From assembly GCF_021590045.1 (NCBI RefSeq), contig NZ_CP062221.1:3534001-3598000 (forward strand): 64,000 nt of DNA. The letters are read 5' to 3'. The notes under the pieces are model-generated. The model saw only the letters and a list, made by a program, of their open reading frames with translations. It ran no database searches and was not told where the DNA came from. Of this stretch, positions 36,603 to 46,117 are shown one piece after another; position 1 is the first letter of the stretch, and every line of letters starts with the position of its first letter. Origin of the DNA: Cellulomonas palmilytica (GTDB lineage: Bacteria; Actinomycetota; Actinomycetes; Actinomycetales; Cellulomonadaceae). The translations under genes and the position numbers were made by a program.

Positions 36603-37457
36603 GTGCCGGTTCCCCCCTCCTCCCCCGGACGCCGCCCGCAGGGTCCTGACCTGGGCGTGCACGGCGCTCTGCCCCGTGACCCGCGCCGCCGCGACCTGCG
36701 GCGTCGCGCCGCGTCGCGTCGGACGCGCCGGCGGTGGCGTCGGCTGACGGTCGTGGCGTCGGCGTTCGTCGCGCTCGGTGCGCTCGCGCTCGTCGTGCCC
36801 GCGGTGCTCTCCCCGGACGGTCCCGACGAGGCCGGCGCGGTCGTCGAGGTCCCGGCGGCGCCGACGACCCCGGCGTCCGAGACCCGCGACGCGACACGCG
36901 ACCCCGCGAGCCGCTCGGGCCGGCGGACCGCGACGGCCACGCCGAGCGCACCGGCGACCACGACGGCACCGGAACCGAGCACCGCGCCCCCGGCGACCAA
37001 GAAGCCCGCACGGCACGCGGACGCCTCCCCGGCTCCCACGCGTCATTCGTCGTCCCCGCGTGCGACGAGCGCACCCTCGTCGTCGCCGACGACGCAGGCC
37101 GGACCCACGATCGAGGACGAGATCGTGGCACTCACCAACGAGGCCCGCCGCGACGCGGGACTCGAGCCGCTCGAGGTCTCCACGTGCGCGGCCGACCAGG
37201 CGGCGAGCCGCACGGCGGTGCTGGTCGCCGAGGGGCGCTTCGAGCACGACCCGCTCGAGCCGATCCTGCGGGACTGCGGGAGCCGGTCCGTCGGGGAGAA
37301 CCTCGCGCTGGGCTACCCGACCGCGCAGGCGACGGTCGACGGATGGCTGGACTCCCCCGGGCACCGCGACAACCTGCTGGGGGACTTCACGGAGATCGGC
37401 GTGGGCTGCACCGACAGCGACCGCGGCCCGCTGTGCGCGCAGGTGTTCCTCGGCTGA
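36603..37457 (+). CDS. Exported CAP (SCP/PR-1) domain protein
   Basis: A 284-residue protein from a GTG at 36603. A basic N-terminus and one transmembrane or signal helix (about 48-69) are followed by a Ser/Thr/Pro/Ala-rich linker (70-165) and a C-terminal CAP domain: IVALTNEARRDAGLEPLEV, RFEHDP, GENLALGYPTAQATVDGWL, SPGHRDNLLGDFTEIGVGC. Bacterial CAP domains are extracellular with unclear activity. A -10-like GATAAC at 36587 suggests a leaderless or very short transcript. Confidence 0.9.
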   Translation: MPVPPSSPGRRPQGPDLGVHGALPRDPRRRDLRRRAASRRTRRRWRRLTVVASAFVALGALALVVPAVLSPDGPDEAGAVVEVPAAPTTPASETRDATRDPASRSGRRTATATPSAPATTTAPEPSTAPPATKKPARHADASPAPTRHSSSPRATSAPSSSPTTQAGPTIEDEIVALTNEARRDAGLEPLEVSTCAADQAASRTAVLVAEGRFEHDPLEPILRDCGSRSVGENLALGYPTAQATVDGWLDSPGHRDNLLGDFTEIGVGCTDSDRGPLCAQVFLG

Positions 37458-37460
37458 GCG

Positions 37461-40190
37461 TCACTCGCGCAGCGTGCGCCGCGTGACCACCTTCGCGGCC
37501 TCCAGCACGAGGAACACGACGAGCGCACCGAGCGCGGCGATCCCCCACTCGCGCGCGCCGATCGACGCCGAGCCGAACCAGTCGTGCATGAACGGCGCGT
37601 ACGTGAACACGAGCTGCAGCACCAGCAGCGCCCCGGCGGCGACCCACACGAGCCGGTTCCCGACGAGCACGCGCCACGTGAGGCTCGTCGAGCCGAGGAA
37701 CCGGCAGTTGAACAGGTAGGCGAGCTGCCCGAGCGCGAGCATCAGGACCGCCGCGGTCTGGGCGTACTCGTCGGACACGCCGAGCTGCTCCTTCTCCAGG
37801 AGGAACACCGCGAGGGTCGAGGCGCCGATCACGACGGACGCCACGAGGATCAGCCCGAGCGAGCGCGGCGAGACCACGTGCGCATCCGGTGAGCGGGGCG
37901 GGCGGGTCATGACGTCCGGCTCGGCAGGCTCGCCCGCGAGCGCGAGCGACAGCGTGACCGCGGTGATGAGGTTGACCCACAGGATCTGCACGGGCGTCAG
38001 CGGGAGCGCGAGCCCGGCGAGCACCGCGACGAGGATGACGAGCGACTGCGCGCCGTTCGTCGGCAGCAGGAACGCCACGGACTTGCGGATGTTGTCGTAG
38101 ATCCGCCGCCCCTCCTCGACCGCGCGCTCGATGGTCGCGAAGTTGTCGTCGGCGAGGACGATGTCCGCGGCCTCCTTGGTGGCCTCGGTGCCCTTGATGC
38201 CCATCGCGATGCCCACGTCGGCGCGCGTGAGCGCGGGCGCGTCGTTGACGCCGTCACCCGTCATCGCGACGACCTCGCGGTGCGACTGCAGCGCGCGCAC
38301 GATGCGGATCTTGTGCTCGGGTGACGTGCGCGCGAACACGTCGACCCCGCGCACACGCTGCCGCAGCTGCTCGTTGGACATCGCCTCGAGCTCGGCGCCC
38401 GTGATGACCTCGGCGTCGTCGTGCGGCTCACCCGCCTCGCCTGCCACGCGGCCGCCGACGATGCCGAGCTCACGTGCGATCGCGAGCGCGGTGCCCGCGT
38501 GGTCGCCCGTGATCATCTTGACCCGGATGCCTGCGCGGTGGCAGTCGGCGATCGCCGCGACCGCCTCGGGCCGCGGCGGGTCCACGATCCCGAACAGCCC
38601 CAGCAGCTCGAGCTCGGTGCCGACGTCGTCGCCGGTCAGCGCGGTCTCGTCGGTCGCGTCGCGGCGGGCGGCCGCGAGGACCCGCAGGCCCTGCGCGCCG
38701 AGCTCGTCGATCTGCCGTTCCCAGTACGCGGTGTCCAGCGGTGCGGAGCCGTAGTCGTCGCGCTGCGTGGTGCACCGGTCCAGCAGACGGTCGGGCGCAC
38801 CGAGGAGGTGCACGACGCGCGTGCCGTCGCCCAGGTCGTCGAGCGTCGCGGCGAACTTCGTCGACGACTCGAACGGCACCTGCGCGAGCCGCTGCCCCGC
38901 GGGCGCGTACCCCAGCTTGTCGCCCAGCACGACGACCGCGCCCTCGGTGGGCTGCCCGACGATCCCCCAGTGCCCGTCGGTCTGCACGGCGCGCGCGTCG
39001 TTGCACCGCACGCCCGCGCCGACGAGCGCGGCGAGGTCCGCCCGGGTGTCGAGCGTGGCCGGGTCGCCCGGCCCCTCGTCGTCGTGCACGCGCACCGCGC
39101 CCACGGGCTCGTACCCGAGGCCCTCGACGTCGTACGTCGCCTCCGGTGTGACGACCGTGCGCACCGTCATCTCGTTGCGCGTGAGCGTGCCGGTCTTGTC
39201 GGAGCAGATCGTCGTGACCGAGCCCAGCCCCTCGACGGACGTGAGCTTGCGCGTGATCGCGCGGCGACGCGCCATCTGCTGCACGCCCAGCGCGAGCGTC
39301 ACGGTGACGAGCGCCGGAAGCCCTTCCGGGACGGCGGCGACGGCGAACCCGATGGCCGCGGACACGAGCTCGTCGAGCGCGAAGTCGTGGATCACGCGGC
39401 CGATGACGAGCATCGCGGCGGCCATGAGCAGGATCAGCAGGCTGAGCTGCTTCCCGAGCCGCGCGAGCTGGCGCGTGAGCGGGGTGTCGAGGTGGTCGAC
39501 CTCCGCGACGAGCTGCTGGATCCGTCCGATCTCCGTGGCACCCGCGGTCGCGGTGACGACCGCGACCCCGCGCCCGGCCGTGACGATCGTGCCGGAGAAC
39601 AGCATCGAGGACCGGTCCCCCACGCCCGCGTCCGCCCCGACCGGCTCCACGTCCTTGCTCGCCGGCACCGACTCGCCCGTGAGCGCGGCCTCCTCGACCT
39701 GCAGCGTCGTCGCCTCGACGAGCCGTGCGTCCGCGGGCACCCGGTCGCCCGACCGCACGCGCACCACGTCACCCGGCACCAGGTCGTCGGCCGCGACCGT
39801 GCGCCACCCGCCGTCACGTCGCACGTCCGCCTCGAGCGACAGCATCGTCGCGATGCCCGCGAGCGCCTTGTCCGCGCGCCCCTCCTGCACGAACCCGACG
39901 ACCGCGTTCGCGACCGCCACCGCGAGGATCACCGCGAAGTCGACCCAGTCACCCAGGATCGCCTTGAGCACCGCGGCGGCGAGCAGGATGTAGATGAGCA
40001 CGTCGTCGAAGTGCTCGAGGAAGCGCAGGACGACGTTCTTGCGCGGCGGCTCGGGCAGCCGGTTCGGGCCGACCTCGGCGAGCCGGTGAGCCGCCTGCGC
40101 CTCGGTGAGCCCGTCGGGCGAGCTGGCGAGGGTCGTGAACACCGCATCGGGTGTCTCGGCGTGGGCGGCGAGCTCCGGCGCGACCGTCAT
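37461..40190 (-). CDS. P-type cation ATPase (Ca2+/Mn2+-like P2 type)
   Basis: A 909-residue protein from the ATG at 40190. Actuator motif [12 protein letters not shown], transmembrane motif [15 protein letters not shown] (PEGLP, typical of SERCA-like P2A pumps), phosphorylation site CSDKTGTLT (D331), nucleotide and hinge motifs [11 protein letters not shown] and [23 protein letters not shown], and four C-terminal transmembrane helices. It uses ATP to move a cation, probably Ca2+ or Mn2+ outward. Three bases separate its stop from the CAP gene (convergent). Confidence 0.93.
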   Translation of the reverse strand: MTVAPELAAHAETPDAVFTTLASSPDGLTEAQAAHRLAEVGPNRLPEPPRKNVVLRFLEHFDDVLIYILLAAAVLKAILGDWVDFAVILAVAVANAVVGFVQEGRADKALAGIATMLSLEADVRRDGGWRTVAADDLVPGDVVRVRSGDRVPADARLVEATTLQVEEAALTGESVPASKDVEPVGADAGVGDRSSMLFSGTIVTAGRGVAVVTATAGATEIGRIQQLVAEVDHLDTPLTRQLARLGKQLSLLILLMAAAMLVIGRVIHDFALDELVSAAIGFAVAAVPEGLPALVTVTLALGVQQMARRRAITRKLTSVEGLGSVTTICSDKTGTLTRNEMTVRTVVTPEATYDVEGLGYEPVGAVRVHDDEGPGDPATLDTRADLAALVGAGVRCNDARAVQTDGHWGIVGQPTEGAVVVLGDKLGYAPAGQRLAQVPFESSTKFAATLDDLGDGTRVVHLLGAPDRLLDRCTTQRDDYGSAPLDTAYWERQIDELGAQGLRVLAAARRDATDETALTGDDVGTELELLGLFGIVDPPRPEAVAAIADCHRAGIRVKMITGDHAGTALAIARELGIVGGRVAGEAGEPHDDAEVITGAELEAMSNEQLRQRVRGVDVFARTSPEHKIRIVRALQSHREVVAMTGDGVNDAPALTRADVGIAMGIKGTEATKEAADIVLADDNFATIERAVEEGRRIYDNIRKSVAFLLPTNGAQSLVILVAVLAGLALPLTPVQILWVNLITAVTLSLALAGEPAEPDVMTRPPRSPDAHVVSPRSLGLILVASVVIGASTLAVFLLEKEQLGVSDEYAQTAAVLMLALGQLAYLFNCRFLGSTSLTWRVLVGNRLVWVAAGALLVLQLVFTYAPFMHDWFGSASIGAREWGIAALGALVVFLVLEAAKVVTRRTLRE

Positions 40191-40229
40191 GGCCTCATCC
40201 TGGCCGGGTGCCCGGCCGGGCGCCACGGC

Positions 40230-41123
40230 TCAGCAGCAGTCGGCCGCCGGGCGCACCTCGTGCTCGCCGCGACGCGCGCGCGTCTGTTCGGCACGAGCTT
40301 CGAGCTCGTCGTCGGCCGGGTACTGCACGGCCTCGAGCGTCAGCCCGTGCGCGGCGACCACGTGCGCGGCCGCGTCACGCCGCCGCGCCGCGAGAACCTC
40401 CGCGGGCCACGACACCGCGCGCCGCCCCTCGCCCACGGCCAGGCTCGCGCCGACGAGCGAGCGCACCATCGAGTGGCAGAACGCGTCGGCCTGCACAGTC
40501 GCGACGACGAGCCCGGCATCGGCACCCTCCGCCGGTCGGGTCCACTCGAAGCGTTCGAGCGTGCGGATCGTCGTCGCGTCCGGGCGCGGCTTGCAGTACG
40601 CCGCGAAGTCGTGCAGCCCGACGAGCGCCGCTGCCGCCTCGCACATCGCGTCGACGTCCAGCGCGCGCGCGTGCCACAGCACGTGGCTGCGGGTCAGCGG
40701 GTCGCGCGCCGCCGCGTCGTCGCACACCCGGTAGGAGTACCGGCGGCGCAGCGCCGAGAACCGTGCGTCGAACCCCGGCGGCGCGAGCGTCACACGGTGC
40801 ACGACGAGGTCCGGCGGCAGCACCCCTGCCAGCCGCGTGACCACCGCGTCGAGCGGGTCACGCTCGCTACGCCCCTGTGCCGCAGCGAGCGCGTGGTTGT
40901 CCACCTCCACGTGCGCGACCTGCCCACGCGCGTGCACCCCGGCGTCGGTGCGCCCCGCGACCACCAGCCGAGGCGCGGGCACCCCGCGCGGACCCGTGCG
41001 CAGGATCGTCGCGAGCCCGTCCTCGAGCGTCCCCTGCACGGTCCGCAGCGCGGGCTGACGCGCCCACCCGGCGAAGTCGCTCCCGTCGTACGCGAGATCC
41101 AGACGCAGGCGCACGGCATTCAC
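40230..41123 (-). CDS. truA: tRNA pseudouridine(38-40) synthase
   Basis: A 297-residue protein. LRLDLAYDGSDFAGWARQP at the N-terminus, catalytic AGRTDAGVHARGQVAH (D60), RRRYSYRVC and FCHSMVRSLVGASLAVGEGR are TruA motifs. It modifies the anticodon stem-loop of many tRNAs. In most actinobacteria truA directly follows rplQ; here 18 kb lie between them. Confidence 0.97.
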   Translation of the reverse strand: MNAVRLRLDLAYDGSDFAGWARQPALRTVQGTLEDGLATILRTGPRGVPAPRLVVAGRTDAGVHARGQVAHVEVDNHALAAAQGRSERDPLDAVVTRLAGVLPPDLVVHRVTLAPPGFDARFSALRRRYSYRVCDDAAARDPLTRSHVLWHARALDVDAMCEAAAALVGLHDFAAYCKPRPDATTIRTLERFEWTRPAEGADAGLVVATVQADAFCHSMVRSLVGASLAVGEGRRAVSWPAEVLAARRRDAAAHVVAAHGLTLEAVQYPADDELEARAEQTRARRGEHEVRPAADCC

Positions 41124-41445
41124 GCCGCCACGCTACCGGCCCAGCCGACCTGCTCCGCCCCGGACCGGCGACGACCCGCACGCACGGTTGTCCACAGCCC
41201 GCGCTGAAGCTCTTGTCGCGGGCCCGACTCGCTGGCAGGGTGCTCGACGACGTACGCACTCGTCCTCGGCGCGGTCGTCGTCCCGGCGCTCGTCGCCTGG
41301 ATCGCTCACCGGGGCAGCCGATAAACCCGCCCGACGTCAGGCGCGCTCCGCTGGGCCATCCACAGGGCGCGTCCGCTCCGCCGGGCCGCAGCCGGGTGGT
41401 GGACCGCGAACGTCGGCCGCGTCGTCCCCGCGTTCAGCCGAATCC
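41124..41445. other. Non-coding left edge of the accessory island
   Basis: 321 bases with no convincing gene. A plus-strand frame ending at the TAA at 41324 encodes about 20 hydrophobic residues (YALVLGAVVVPALVAW) but has no start, and may be the relic of a small membrane protein. Confidence 0.4.
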
Positions 41446-42121
41446 CTACTGCGTGGGACGCTGCGGCGCCGAACCTCGGGAGGCGGTTCGTGCGCATCGA
41501 GACTCGACCACCACCGGTTGTCCCGGCAGATCCGCCACACCCCGCGGGTCACACGCCCGGATGCCGGCCCGGGCGGCCTCGTCGGCCAGCAGCCGGTGCA
41601 CGAACTCCCGGTCGTCACGGTGCGCGTCGAACAGCGCGTTCACCAGATACGCCTCCGCGAGGTCGCGGGCGGTCACCGGTGCGGTCAGCCAGCGGTAGTA
41701 GGGCTGTCGGGCGAGTTTGAGGACCCGGCACGTCACCGCGACGGGAATCCCGTGACCGGCGAGCTCTTTCACGAGCGGGTACATCATTTTCCCGGCAGAT
41801 GCGCCTGGGACAGGTACGCCGCCGCCCGGCGCAGCACCTCGACCTCCTGCTCGAGCAGCCGGTTGCGGCGGCGCAGCTCACGCAGCTCGACCGACTCGCT
41901 CGCCGTCACGCCCGGACGGTTTGCCGTCCTCGACGTCCGCGGCATGCATCCAGTTGCGCAGGCACGAGTCGCTGATGCCGAAGTCCTTCGCGATCTGGGA
42001 GACCGGGGCCTCGCCCCGACGGGCGATCGCCACAACGTCGTCGCGGAACTCCTTGGGATGGGGTCTGGGCACGATTCACATCGTTCCAGCGGCACCTCAC
42101 GGCACCACAAGTAAGGTGTCA
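41446..42121 (-). mobile_element. Remnant of an IS3-family element
   Basis: Minus-strand OrfA starts at ATG 42072 (MPRPHPKEFRDDVVAIARRG, HTH DFGISDSCLRNWMHAADVEDG). One extra A in a GGCAAACCG run then shifts the frame to RPGVTASESVELRE and LLEQEVEVLRRAAAYL. OrfB begins at 41787 (MYPLVKELAGHGIPVAVTCRVL), shifts frame again near GIRACD, and is cut off after WRICRDNRWWSS, so most of the catalytic domain is gone. GGTGTCA at 42115-42121 may be the surviving terminal repeat. Dead element. Confidence 0.88.
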
Positions 42122-42141
42122 CCTATCCGTGCAGCAGACCC

Positions 42142-42207
42142 GCCCTCGGGTTCCGCAACCTGACCAGCTACATCGTCCGCAGCCTGCTCGAAACCGGCGC
42201 TTCACGA
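42142..42207 (+). pseudogene. Relic of an ISL3-type transposase C-terminus
   Basis: The plus strand reads ALGFRNLTSYIVRSLLETGAS, close to the C-terminal GFRN-NYxxRSLLE pattern of ISL3-family transposases. Nothing else of the element remains. It abuts the IS3 remnant and the 3' end of the next gene. Confidence 0.5.
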
Positions 42208-42564
42208 CTACACCCTCGACTGCGATGGGCCGCGGAAGCTCGCGCGGACCTCATGCGCCCCCCGAACGAACTTTCCGGAAGCGACGAGCCTCGATCCCTC
42301 GTAGAGCTCGACCTTCTCGAGCTGAGCAAATGCCGCGCCGAGCATTTGAGGGTGCATTACTCGAATGTCGACAAGCACCTCTCCGCCGAGCGCAAAATGC
42401 GAAATGCCCGTAGCGCTCTCGACGACACATGAGGTCTGGAACTCGCCGAGTTCCAGTTGCGAGCGAACACCAGACAGCGGCGCGCTCGCCCGCCCACCCT
42501 CTTCAGACCGAAGGAAACGAATCAGCGCCCGTCGAACCGAGAGCTCTTTCGATTCAGAATGCAT
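42208..42564 (-). CDS. Putative immunity protein of the broken toxin cassette
   Basis: A 118-residue protein with no motif I recognise. It is soluble and mixed alpha/beta (RALIRFLRSEEGG, VLVDIRVMHPQMLGAAFAQLEK). It overlaps the 3' end of the upstream toxin fragment by 11 bases, the same tight toxin-immunity coupling seen in the four pairs at 46.1-51 kb. Its role as antidote is inferred from position only. Base composition is clearly less GC-rich than the core genome. Confidence 0.6.
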   Translation of the reverse strand: MHSESKELSVRRALIRFLRSEEGGRASAPLSGVRSQLELGEFQTSCVVESATGISHFALGGEVLVDIRVMHPQMLGAAFAQLEKVELYEGSRLVASGKFVRGAHEVRASFRGPSQSRV

Positions 42565-43186
42565 GCGTAACCCCTATGAGCCCGGCATGAAACACGTCGC
42601 TCTGCCACCCCGGCTGAACGGTGTGCACGCCGTTTCTGAAGATCAGCGGATCAATGCGAGTGGAAAACTCTGCGACTCCGTCGATCGCCGATCTATTCAC
42701 TGTTGCCTTGAGCACCGCGACCTTCGAAAGGTCCCAATCTGCATATCGGAGAGCTTCGTCGAGCGTCGTCGCGAACTGGCGAGCGTTGAGGCTGTTCCCG
42801 CCCGGGTCGAAACGGCCAGTTGTCATCACAGAGTCAAACTCCCGAACTCCGACCGCCTGAACAGCTCGACGGCGTCATCAGCTACGCGCCCGGCGGAATT
42901 CGCCGCCGTTTCGACGGCTGCGCGAGCGGAGAGTGACGCCGCGGCCTCCGCAAGTACCCTCTCTCCCACGTTACCGACGTAGGAGGTCGCCTTGGCGGCG
43001 TTGCCCGCGTTCCCGCCGATCAGGATCTGGGGGCCGGCCCACTCTCCGATGTCGTCGGAGTACGCGTAGATGCTGTTGGTGTTCGGGTTCCCGAACCGCC
43101 CGATGGTTCCTGGGGTGACGAGGTCGACCGCGCCGAGCACGGCGTCGGCTGATCCGGCGCCCCACGACTGGGACTGCTGCAGGGTC
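42554..43186 (-). pseudogene. Truncated, frameshifted polymorphic-toxin C-terminus
   Basis: Reading left from the IS3 end at 43187 the frame is open: SWGAGSADAVLGAVDLVTPG, an Ala-rich helix (VLAEAAASLSARAAVETAA) and FRRSEF, then stops at 42826. A second frame resumes with EFDSVMTTGRFDPGG and continues NSLNARQFATTLDEALRYAD to the stop at 42554. The doubled GAGTTC/GAGTTT around 42840 suggests an 8-base insertion caused the shift. The N-terminus, which would carry the Rhs or signal part, was removed by the IS3 insertion. The tip is an unassigned toxin-like domain; an ADP-ribosyltransferase fold is possible but unproven. Confidence 0.65.
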
Positions 43187-43503
43187 GGTTGACACCGGGT
43201 GAGTGGTGATCATGCCGCAAGGGCGGCGTTCTGGGCGGTGAAGGCGAGCTCGAACTCGACCGGGGTGAGCTTGCCGAGGGCGCGCTGGCGGCGGCGACGG
43301 TTGTAGGTCCTCTCGATCCAGAACACGATCGCGTCGTGCAGCTCGTCGCGGGTGGTCCAGCGGCGACGATTGAGAACGTTCTTCTGCAGCAGTGCGTTCC
43401 ATGACTCCATGGCGGCGTTGTCGCCGACTGAGGCGACGCGACCCATCGATCCCTGCAGACCGGCGGCGGTCAGGACCGCCCGGAAGCTTCGCGCTCGAAA
43501 CTG

Positions 43504-44951
43504 ACTGGGTTCAACCGGTCGATGCAACACCTGCCCGTTGGAGCGACCGTAGCTGCTCATCGAGGACCTCGGCCGGTGTTCTCCAGCCGAGGACCTTGCG
43601 GGGTCTGCTGTTGATCGCGGCCTGGACGGCCAGGAGGTCCTCGGCCGGCCAGCGGGACAGGTCGGTGCCCTTGGGGAAGTACTGGCGCAGCAGCCCGTTG
43701 GTGTTCTCGTTCGTGCCGCGCTGCCAGGGTGAGTGCGGGTCGGCGAAGTAGACGGCGATCCCGGTGTCGATCTTGAACTGCGCGTGGGCGGACAGCTCCT
43801 TGCCGCGGTCCCAAGTCAACGACCGCAACAGCTCGGACGGCATCGTGGTCATCGTCGCGGTCAGGGCGTCCTTCATCGCGATGGCGCCGTAGCCGCCAAG
43901 CGCGGGCCCGTTCTTGACCGGTGGGACTGTCCCGTAGCCCTCGAGACGTGGCAGGTGGACCAGCAGGGTGTAGCGGCTCGTGCGTTCCACGACGGTGCCG
44001 ATCGCGGACCGGTTCAGCCCGATCATCAAGTCGCCCTCCCAGTGCCCGGGCACTGCCCGGTCCTCGGCCTCGGCGGGCCGCTCGGCCAGGACGACGTCAG
44101 CCGTGACGTGCCCCTGGGGCCTGTTGCGGGCCCGCTCCCGGGGCTTGCGCAGCGCCCGGCCGGTCCGCAGGCAGGTCACCAGCTCGCGCTGCAGCGCCCC
44201 GCGTCCCTGGATGTAGAGCGCCTGGTAGATCGCCTCGTGGCTGATGCGCATGTCCTCATCGTCGGGGAAGTCGATGACCAGCCGCCGCGAAATCTGCTCC
44301 GGGCTCCAGGCCGTCGCCCACCGCCGGTCGCTGCGGTGCGGCTTGTTCAGGCCCTTCCAGGTCGTCGCCGGCCCTGCCGCCAGCGTCCCGTCCGGTCGGC
44401 GCAACTGGCCGCTCAGCCGGACCTGGACGTACTCCTGCAGACGAGCGTTGATGACGAGCTTGGCTGGCTTGGGGCGCCGGGCGGCGGTCTGCGCCTTCCA
44501 CTGCGCGACCGTCGCCCGGTACTCGGGCTTGCCGCCCCGGGTCGCCGCGTTGCGTCGCAGCTCCCGCGAGATCGTCCCCGGATCACGCCCCAGCTCGCGG
44601 GCGATCGCGCGAACACCAAGCCCGCGCGCTTTGAGAAGTGCGAGCTCCTCGCGCTCGTGGAACGACAGGTAGCGGCCGGTCGGCTCGGCCAGCGGCAACG
44701 GCGCCATCCCGCCAGCGTGACGAAACCACCGCGACCCGACCGGCCACGACACACCAACCCCGGCCGCGGCCTCCTCGGAACTCTTGCCCGCCGCGATCAA
44801 CCGCCAGAACTCCCGCTCCACATGCCGAGCGGGAATCGGCCGCCCCGGTGAACGCATCGCCGGTCGCAACGCCCGGTCCGCCTGCTGCTGCCGTCGCACC
44901 ACCTGACACCTCCGTGATCACGAGGTGTTGCGACGACCGGTTGAGTCCGCC
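43504..44951 (-). mobile_element. Intact IS30-family insertion sequence
   Basis: 1448 bp. The left end ACTGGGTTCAACCGGTCG and the right end (reverse) GGCGGACTCAACCGGTCG share CAACCGGTCG and, after two mismatches, GCAACACCT. CTG is present on both sides (43501-43503, 44952-44954) as a 3-bp target duplication. One uninterrupted transposase gene fills it. It is the youngest insertion of the island. Confidence 0.9.
43511..44902 (-). CDS. IS30-family transposase
   Basis: A 463-residue protein. An N-terminal extra HTH region is followed by the IS30 HTH (LSFHEREELALLKARGLGVRAIARELGRD with SREL repeats; quoted part ELGRDPGTISRELRRNAA) and the DDE core: GHWEGDLMIG, LTWDRGKELSAH, YFADPHSPWQRGTNENTNG. 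All three acidic residues are present, so it is probably active. A later ATG near the FHEREE motif could also serve as start. Confidence 0.95.
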   Translation of the reverse strand: MVRRQQQADRALRPAMRSPGRPIPARHVEREFWRLIAAGKSSEEAAAGVGVSWPVGSRWFRHAGGMAPLPLAEPTGRYLSFHEREELALLKARGLGVRAIARELGRDPGTISRELRRNAATRGGKPEYRATVAQWKAQTAARRPKPAKLVINARLQEYVQVRLSGQLRRPDGTLAAGPATTWKGLNKPHRSDRRWATAWSPEQISRRLVIDFPDDEDMRISHEAIYQALYIQGRGALQRELVTCLRTGRALRKPRERARNRPQGHVTADVVLAERPAEAEDRAVPGHWEGDLMIGLNRSAIGTVVERTSRYTLLVHLPRLEGYGTVPPVKNGPALGGYGAIAMKDALTATMTTMPSELLRSLTWDRGKELSAHAQFKIDTGIAVYFADPHSPWQRGTNENTNGLLRQYFPKGTDLSRWPAEDLLAVQAAINSRPRKVLGWRTPAEVLDEQLRSLQRAGVASTG

Positions 44952-45538
44952 CTGCGAGCCTCGGTCCGAGTGCACCACCACGACAGCGGTTGGCCGGCGG
45001 CGGGCGACGGCGGTGCGCAGCGCGGTGACGGCGAGCTGGGCGGTCATCCGCTCGTCGATCGAGTAGCCGACGATCCGGTTGCTGAACAGGTCCTTGATCG
45101 CGCAGCAGTAGACCTTGCCCTCGTCGGTCGGGTGCTCGGTGATGTCGGTGACCCACACCCGGTCCGGCTCGGTCGCGGTGAAGTTCCGCTGGACGTGGTC
45201 GTCGTGGACCGCAGGTCCCGGGGACTTCCCGGTCCCGCGGCGGCCCTTGCGGACCGTGGTCGACCACAGCTTCTGCTGGGAGCACAGCCGCCAGACGCGA
45301 CGCTCGCCGACGTCGTGACCGGCGCGTTCGAGTTCGTCGGCCAGGAACCGGTAGCCGAACTCCGGGTCGTCGCCGTGGGCGTCGATCAGCGCGTTGGTCA
45401 GGTAGGCGTCCTGCAGCTCGCGATCGCTGATCGGATCGGCGAGCCAGGCGTGGTACGCCTGCCTGGAGTGGCCGAGCACCCCGCAGGTCAACCACACCGG
45501 GATGCCCTCGGCGGCCAGGTCACGGACCAGCGGGTAGC

Positions 45539-45823
45539 TCATTTTGGGAGCGAGCCGGCGGCGAAGTAGGCCGCGGCGCGGCGCAGGATCTCGTTCTCCA
45601 TCTCCAGGCGGCGCTTCTCCCGCCGCAACTGGACCAGCTCGTTCTGCTCGCTGGTGGTCTTGCCGTCCACGACGCCGTCGTCGATGTCGGCCTGGCGCAC
45701 CCAGCGCCGGACCGACTCGATGGAGATGTCGAAGTCGGCCGCGACCTCGGCGTGGCTCAGATCGCCACGACGGGCGACCCGCACGACGTCACGCTTGAAC
45801 TCGGGAGGGAACTTCTTGGGCAC
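45539..45823 (-). CDS. IS3 OrfA
   Basis: A 94-residue protein: MPKKFPPEFKRDVVRVARRG, HTH EVAADFDISIESVRRWVRQAD and a leucine-zipper segment RREKRRLEMENEILRRAAAYF. Complete, but the element cannot transpose alone because OrfB is broken. Confidence 0.92.
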   Translation of the reverse strand: MPKKFPPEFKRDVVRVARRGDLSHAEVAADFDISIESVRRWVRQADIDDGVVDGKTTSEQNELVQLRREKRRLEMENEILRRAAAYFAAGSLPK

Positions 45824-45871
45824 AGCAACATCCTTCCAGCGGGACCTCGTCCCACAGATGGAGTGTCAACC

Positions 45872-46096
45872 AGCCCCGCAGCAGTCCCCATCGCCGAGAC
45901 CTTCGACGTCACCGTGGACTACCTCGTCCTCCCCGACGCACCCCGCCGGCCCCTGCACGCCCCCACCAACGCCCTCGCCGACCAGCTCGCAGCCTTCGCC
46001 ACCCTGCCCCCCGACGACCAAGCAGCACTACTCAAAGTCCTCGACGCCCTCGTCACCAAGACCAAGCTCCGCGCCCTGACCACCGACGCCAGCTGA
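45872..46096 (+). pseudogene. C-terminal fragment of an XRE-family regulator
   Basis: About 74 residues, starting at the IS3 right end: VPIAETFDVTVDYLVLPDAP, then RRPLHAPTNALADQLAAFAT and a closing helix LLKVLDALVTKTKLRAL. This is the tail of phage-type HTH_3 regulators (the IA-FDVTVDYL segment ends the HTH domain). The DNA-binding N-terminus is lost to the IS3 insertion. Confidence 0.75.
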
Positions 46097-46117
46097 CCAA
46101 CGCCCGCCGCGCCGCCG

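Larger units (their letters stand above)
43210..45542 (-). pseudogene. IS3 OrfB (DDE transposase) split by IS30
   Basis: The N-terminal part (45542-44952) reads MSYPLVRDLAAEGIPV to VVVVHSDRGSQ, including the first and second catalytic regions (WVTDITEHPTDEGKVY, HSDRGSQ). The C-terminal part (43503-43210) resumes with FRARSFRAVL, SVGDNAAMESWNALLQKN (third catalytic Glu) and ERTYNRRRRQRALG. The two join exactly across the CTG target duplication. OrfA and OrfB overlap at CCCAAAATGAGC, a typical -1 frameshift site. Confidence 0.9.
43187..45871 (-). mobile_element. IS3-family element interrupted by IS30
   Basis: Ends are GGTTGACAC at 43187-43195 and its complement GTGTCAACC at 45863-45871. Inside are a full OrfA (45539-45823) and an OrfB split by an IS30 element. 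Removing the IS30 copy restores an OrfB of about 294 residues. No target duplication is obvious. The left end cuts the toxin fragment and the right end cuts an XRE regulator. Confidence 0.85.

Noticed and set aside
41230..41326. Short hydrophobic peptide ending at 41324
   Set aside because: No start codon in frame before an upstream stop; kept only as a possible relic in the gap description.
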